This document shows positions 31,901-32,413 of a stretch of 32,413 nucleotides of DNA, piece by piece. The position numbers and the translations under genes were made by a program. A model generated the notes under the pieces. The model had not been told where the DNA came from, ran no database searches, and saw only the letters and a list, made by a program, of their open reading frames with translations. The DNA is from Streptomyces sp. ACA25 (GTDB taxonomy: Bacteria > Actinomycetota > Actinomycetes > Streptomycetales > Streptomycetaceae). The DNA is taken from the NCBI RefSeq assembly GCF_028200735.1, contig NZ_JAQKPV010000022.1:1-32413 (forward strand), in the 5' to 3' direction. Within the stretch, counting starts at the first letter, position 1, and each line of letters starts with the position of its first letter.

Positions 31901-32413
31901 TCCAGGTCGTACTTGGCCCGCGCCGCGCCGAGACCCGCTGTCAGCTCCTCGACCTCCAGGCCGTGCAGGCGGAAGTCGTGGGCCTCGGCGTTCTGGAAGC
32001 CGAGCATGACCTGGAACAGCGGATGTCGTGCGGCGGTCCGGACCGGGTTGAGCACTTCGACCAGCCGGTCGAAGGGCAGGTCCTGGTGACCGTACGCTTC
32101 GAGGTCGGTCTTCCGTACCTGGGCAAGAAGCTCACGGAAGGTGGGGCGCCCGGAGAGGTCCGTCCGCAGCACGAGGGTGTTGACGAAAAACCCCACCAGG
32201 TCTTCAAGCCCTTCCTCGGTACGGCCCGCCACGCTGGTGCCGATGGGGATGTCGTGCTGGCCGCTCAGCCGGCTCAGCAGCGCGGCCAGAGCGGCACGCA
32301 GCACCATGTAGAGGCTGACGGAGTTCGTCCTGGCCAGCTCCGTCAGCTTGTTCCGCAGTCCGGAGTCGAACGTGCGGATGGCGAAGCCTCCCTCGTAACT
32401 GGTGGACTCCGGT
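28909..32413 (-). CDS. NRPS module, partial: C(end)-A-PCP-thioester reductase (TD)
   Basis: The 5' end is outside the window; 1167 residues are visible, numbered here from the edge. C-domain remnant to about 220 (DLPFDRLVEVLNPVR, ARHPLFQVMLGFQN). A domain about 247-715: YVIYTSGSTGRPKG (A3), VYGPTE (A5), VKVRGFRIEP (A8), and K707 in THHGKLD. Reading the specificity positions by alignment to GrsA gives D-L-T-K-L-G-V-V-N-K; the first four match Asp/Asn-activating domains. PCP has GGHSL with S760 for phosphopantetheine. The TD is an NAD(P)H reductase: GATGFVGG (845-852), VSTVS, then YAQSK with Y988 and K992, releasing the chain as an aldehyde or, after a second reduction, an alcohol. No thioesterase or epimerase is visible. 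No TTA codon occurs in the visible part. The gene is first of an operon with the hydroxylase and dehydrogenase genes. The histidine motif of C lies off the edge. Confidence 0.95.
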   Translation of the reverse strand, partial: PESTSYEGGFAIRTFDSGLRNKLTELARTNSVSLYMVLRAALAALLSRLSGQHDIPIGTSVAGRTEEGLEDLVGFFVNTLVLRTDLSGRPTFRELLAQVRKTDLEAYGHQDLPFDRLVEVLNPVRTAARHPLFQVMLGFQNAEAHDFRLHGLEVEELTAGLGAARAKYDLEFICREQSGGGIECAVLYSSDLFDEHTVSTLVGRLERLLTAIADDPDIPVCTVDILSAEEKRTLLTGPSDPVPDTSLPELFEAQAARTPGRAALIWAGQEMSYAELDTRSNRLAHRLRQTGVGAGDMVAVILPHCADLVVALLGIMKAGAAYVPIAPELPAQRINFMRRDSRPKHVFDDTEVVARWSSPEGSIDHRPAHRPRPADAAYVIYTSGSTGRPKGVTIEHRALTDYLTWTGSAYDSADGTTLLHSPISFDLTVTALYTPLVKGGCVILAGLEERAEKDLPPSRPCTFLKATPSHLPLLNALPGRFSPSGELLLGGEALIGSALSEWRRRHPGATVLNVYGPTESTVNCAEYRIPPGAPVPAGPVPIGRPQSNARLYVLDAELLPLPPGVTGELYLAGAGLARGYLNQQALTAERFVADPFGPPGARMYRSGDLARYRPDGNLEFVGRADNQVKVRGFRIEPAEIEAVLARYPGVARAKVVATGNQQLAAYVTPAALNEESLRGHIANELPGYMVPDLLVLLDDLPLTHHGKLDVARLPDPTHAPTRPQPATTPTEAAMARIWSDLLHTEHIGQDEDFFTIGGHSLLAARLLLLIREEFGVNLPLQRVFTEPTVRSLSAAVEALLGDTPTGGDPDFAVQRFAPAALAAELIPEPLSPSAFVPPARILLTGATGFVGGHLVHHLLSRAGLSVHCLVRARDQATGLARVREVLRAQQLWDDAFADRLHIIPGDLAQPGLGLSEADYDTLADTVDAVFHNGAHVDALLPYERLVDANVGGTGELLRLAATGRSKPFHLVSTVSAAPAALGMVASGYAQSKWHAEQLVTAAGERGLAVSVCRLPRMTGNVRTGHGNDRDIVFRLLRIIVALGKAPDLDVAEDWIPVDLAASALAALAVSAPDGQKILLSARNQMKFGHIVELLRERGRTVETVPVEEWLALLATRKPEEHALYRLIFRAPELPDGVAVAPHAGFDRMLTGDVDTATIQLYLDHLLK

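Noticed and set aside
1..32413. CRISPR array, tRNA, rRNA, insertion sequence or attachment site
   Set aside because: No regularly spaced repeat array, tRNA-like cloverleaf, rRNA stretch, transposase frame or flanking inverted repeat was seen on either strand.

Overview
The window is about 70% GC, uses strongly GC-biased codons and carries rare TTA leucine codons, lineage-typical families (a PF04672 S-adenosyl methyltransferase, a DUF6177-like protein, ESAT-6/WXG100 proteins) and a SARP-type regulator. Together these point to a Streptomyces or a close actinomycete relative.

Region 1 (1-7366) is mostly chromosomal housekeeping. It holds the start of a secreted streptogrisin-like S1 protease, a LysR regulator, a class I photolyase, an aldo/keto reductase, a bile acid:Na+ symporter-like carrier, FdhD, a small GNAT protein and a PF04672 methyltransferase. 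All are on the minus strand except the carrier.

Region 2 (7574-20144) is a type VII secretion (ESX) locus. A minus-strand operon encodes a WXG100 protein, an ESAT-6-like protein, a DUF6507-like protein, an 804-residue polymorphic toxin and a candidate immunity protein. The toxin has a C-terminal PD-(D/E)XK-like nuclease tip. Across a 335-bp divergent control region, a plus-strand operon with overlapping or near-contiguous genes encodes a small membrane protein, EccD, a MinD/ParA-like ATPase, EccC with three ATPase domains, and a DUF6177-like protein. EccB, EccE and the mycosin protease are not in the window, so the apparatus is either completed elsewhere or reduced. A cold-shock-domain protein follows behind a hairpin terminator.

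Region 3 (21216 to the right edge) is the flank of a nonribosomal peptide cluster. A SARP/NB-ARC regulator is divergent from an MFS exporter, which overlaps an ArsR-like HTH protein. Converging on these is a minus-strand operon: an NRPS (partial C, then A-PCP-reductase), a SyrP-like Fe(II)/2-oxoglutarate hydroxylase and an aldehyde dehydrogenase. The A-domain code begins DLTK, as in Asp/Asn-activating domains, which fits the neighbouring SyrP-like hydroxylase. The terminal reductase predicts release as an aldehyde or alcohol. Four of these genes carry a TTA codon, which suggests bldA-dependent expression. The 369-bp gap before this cluster holds a strong terminator and degraded GNAT-like fragments.

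The two most interesting units are the T7SS toxin/immunity module and the reductively terminating, hydroxylase-linked NRPS. The NRPS start lies beyond the right edge.
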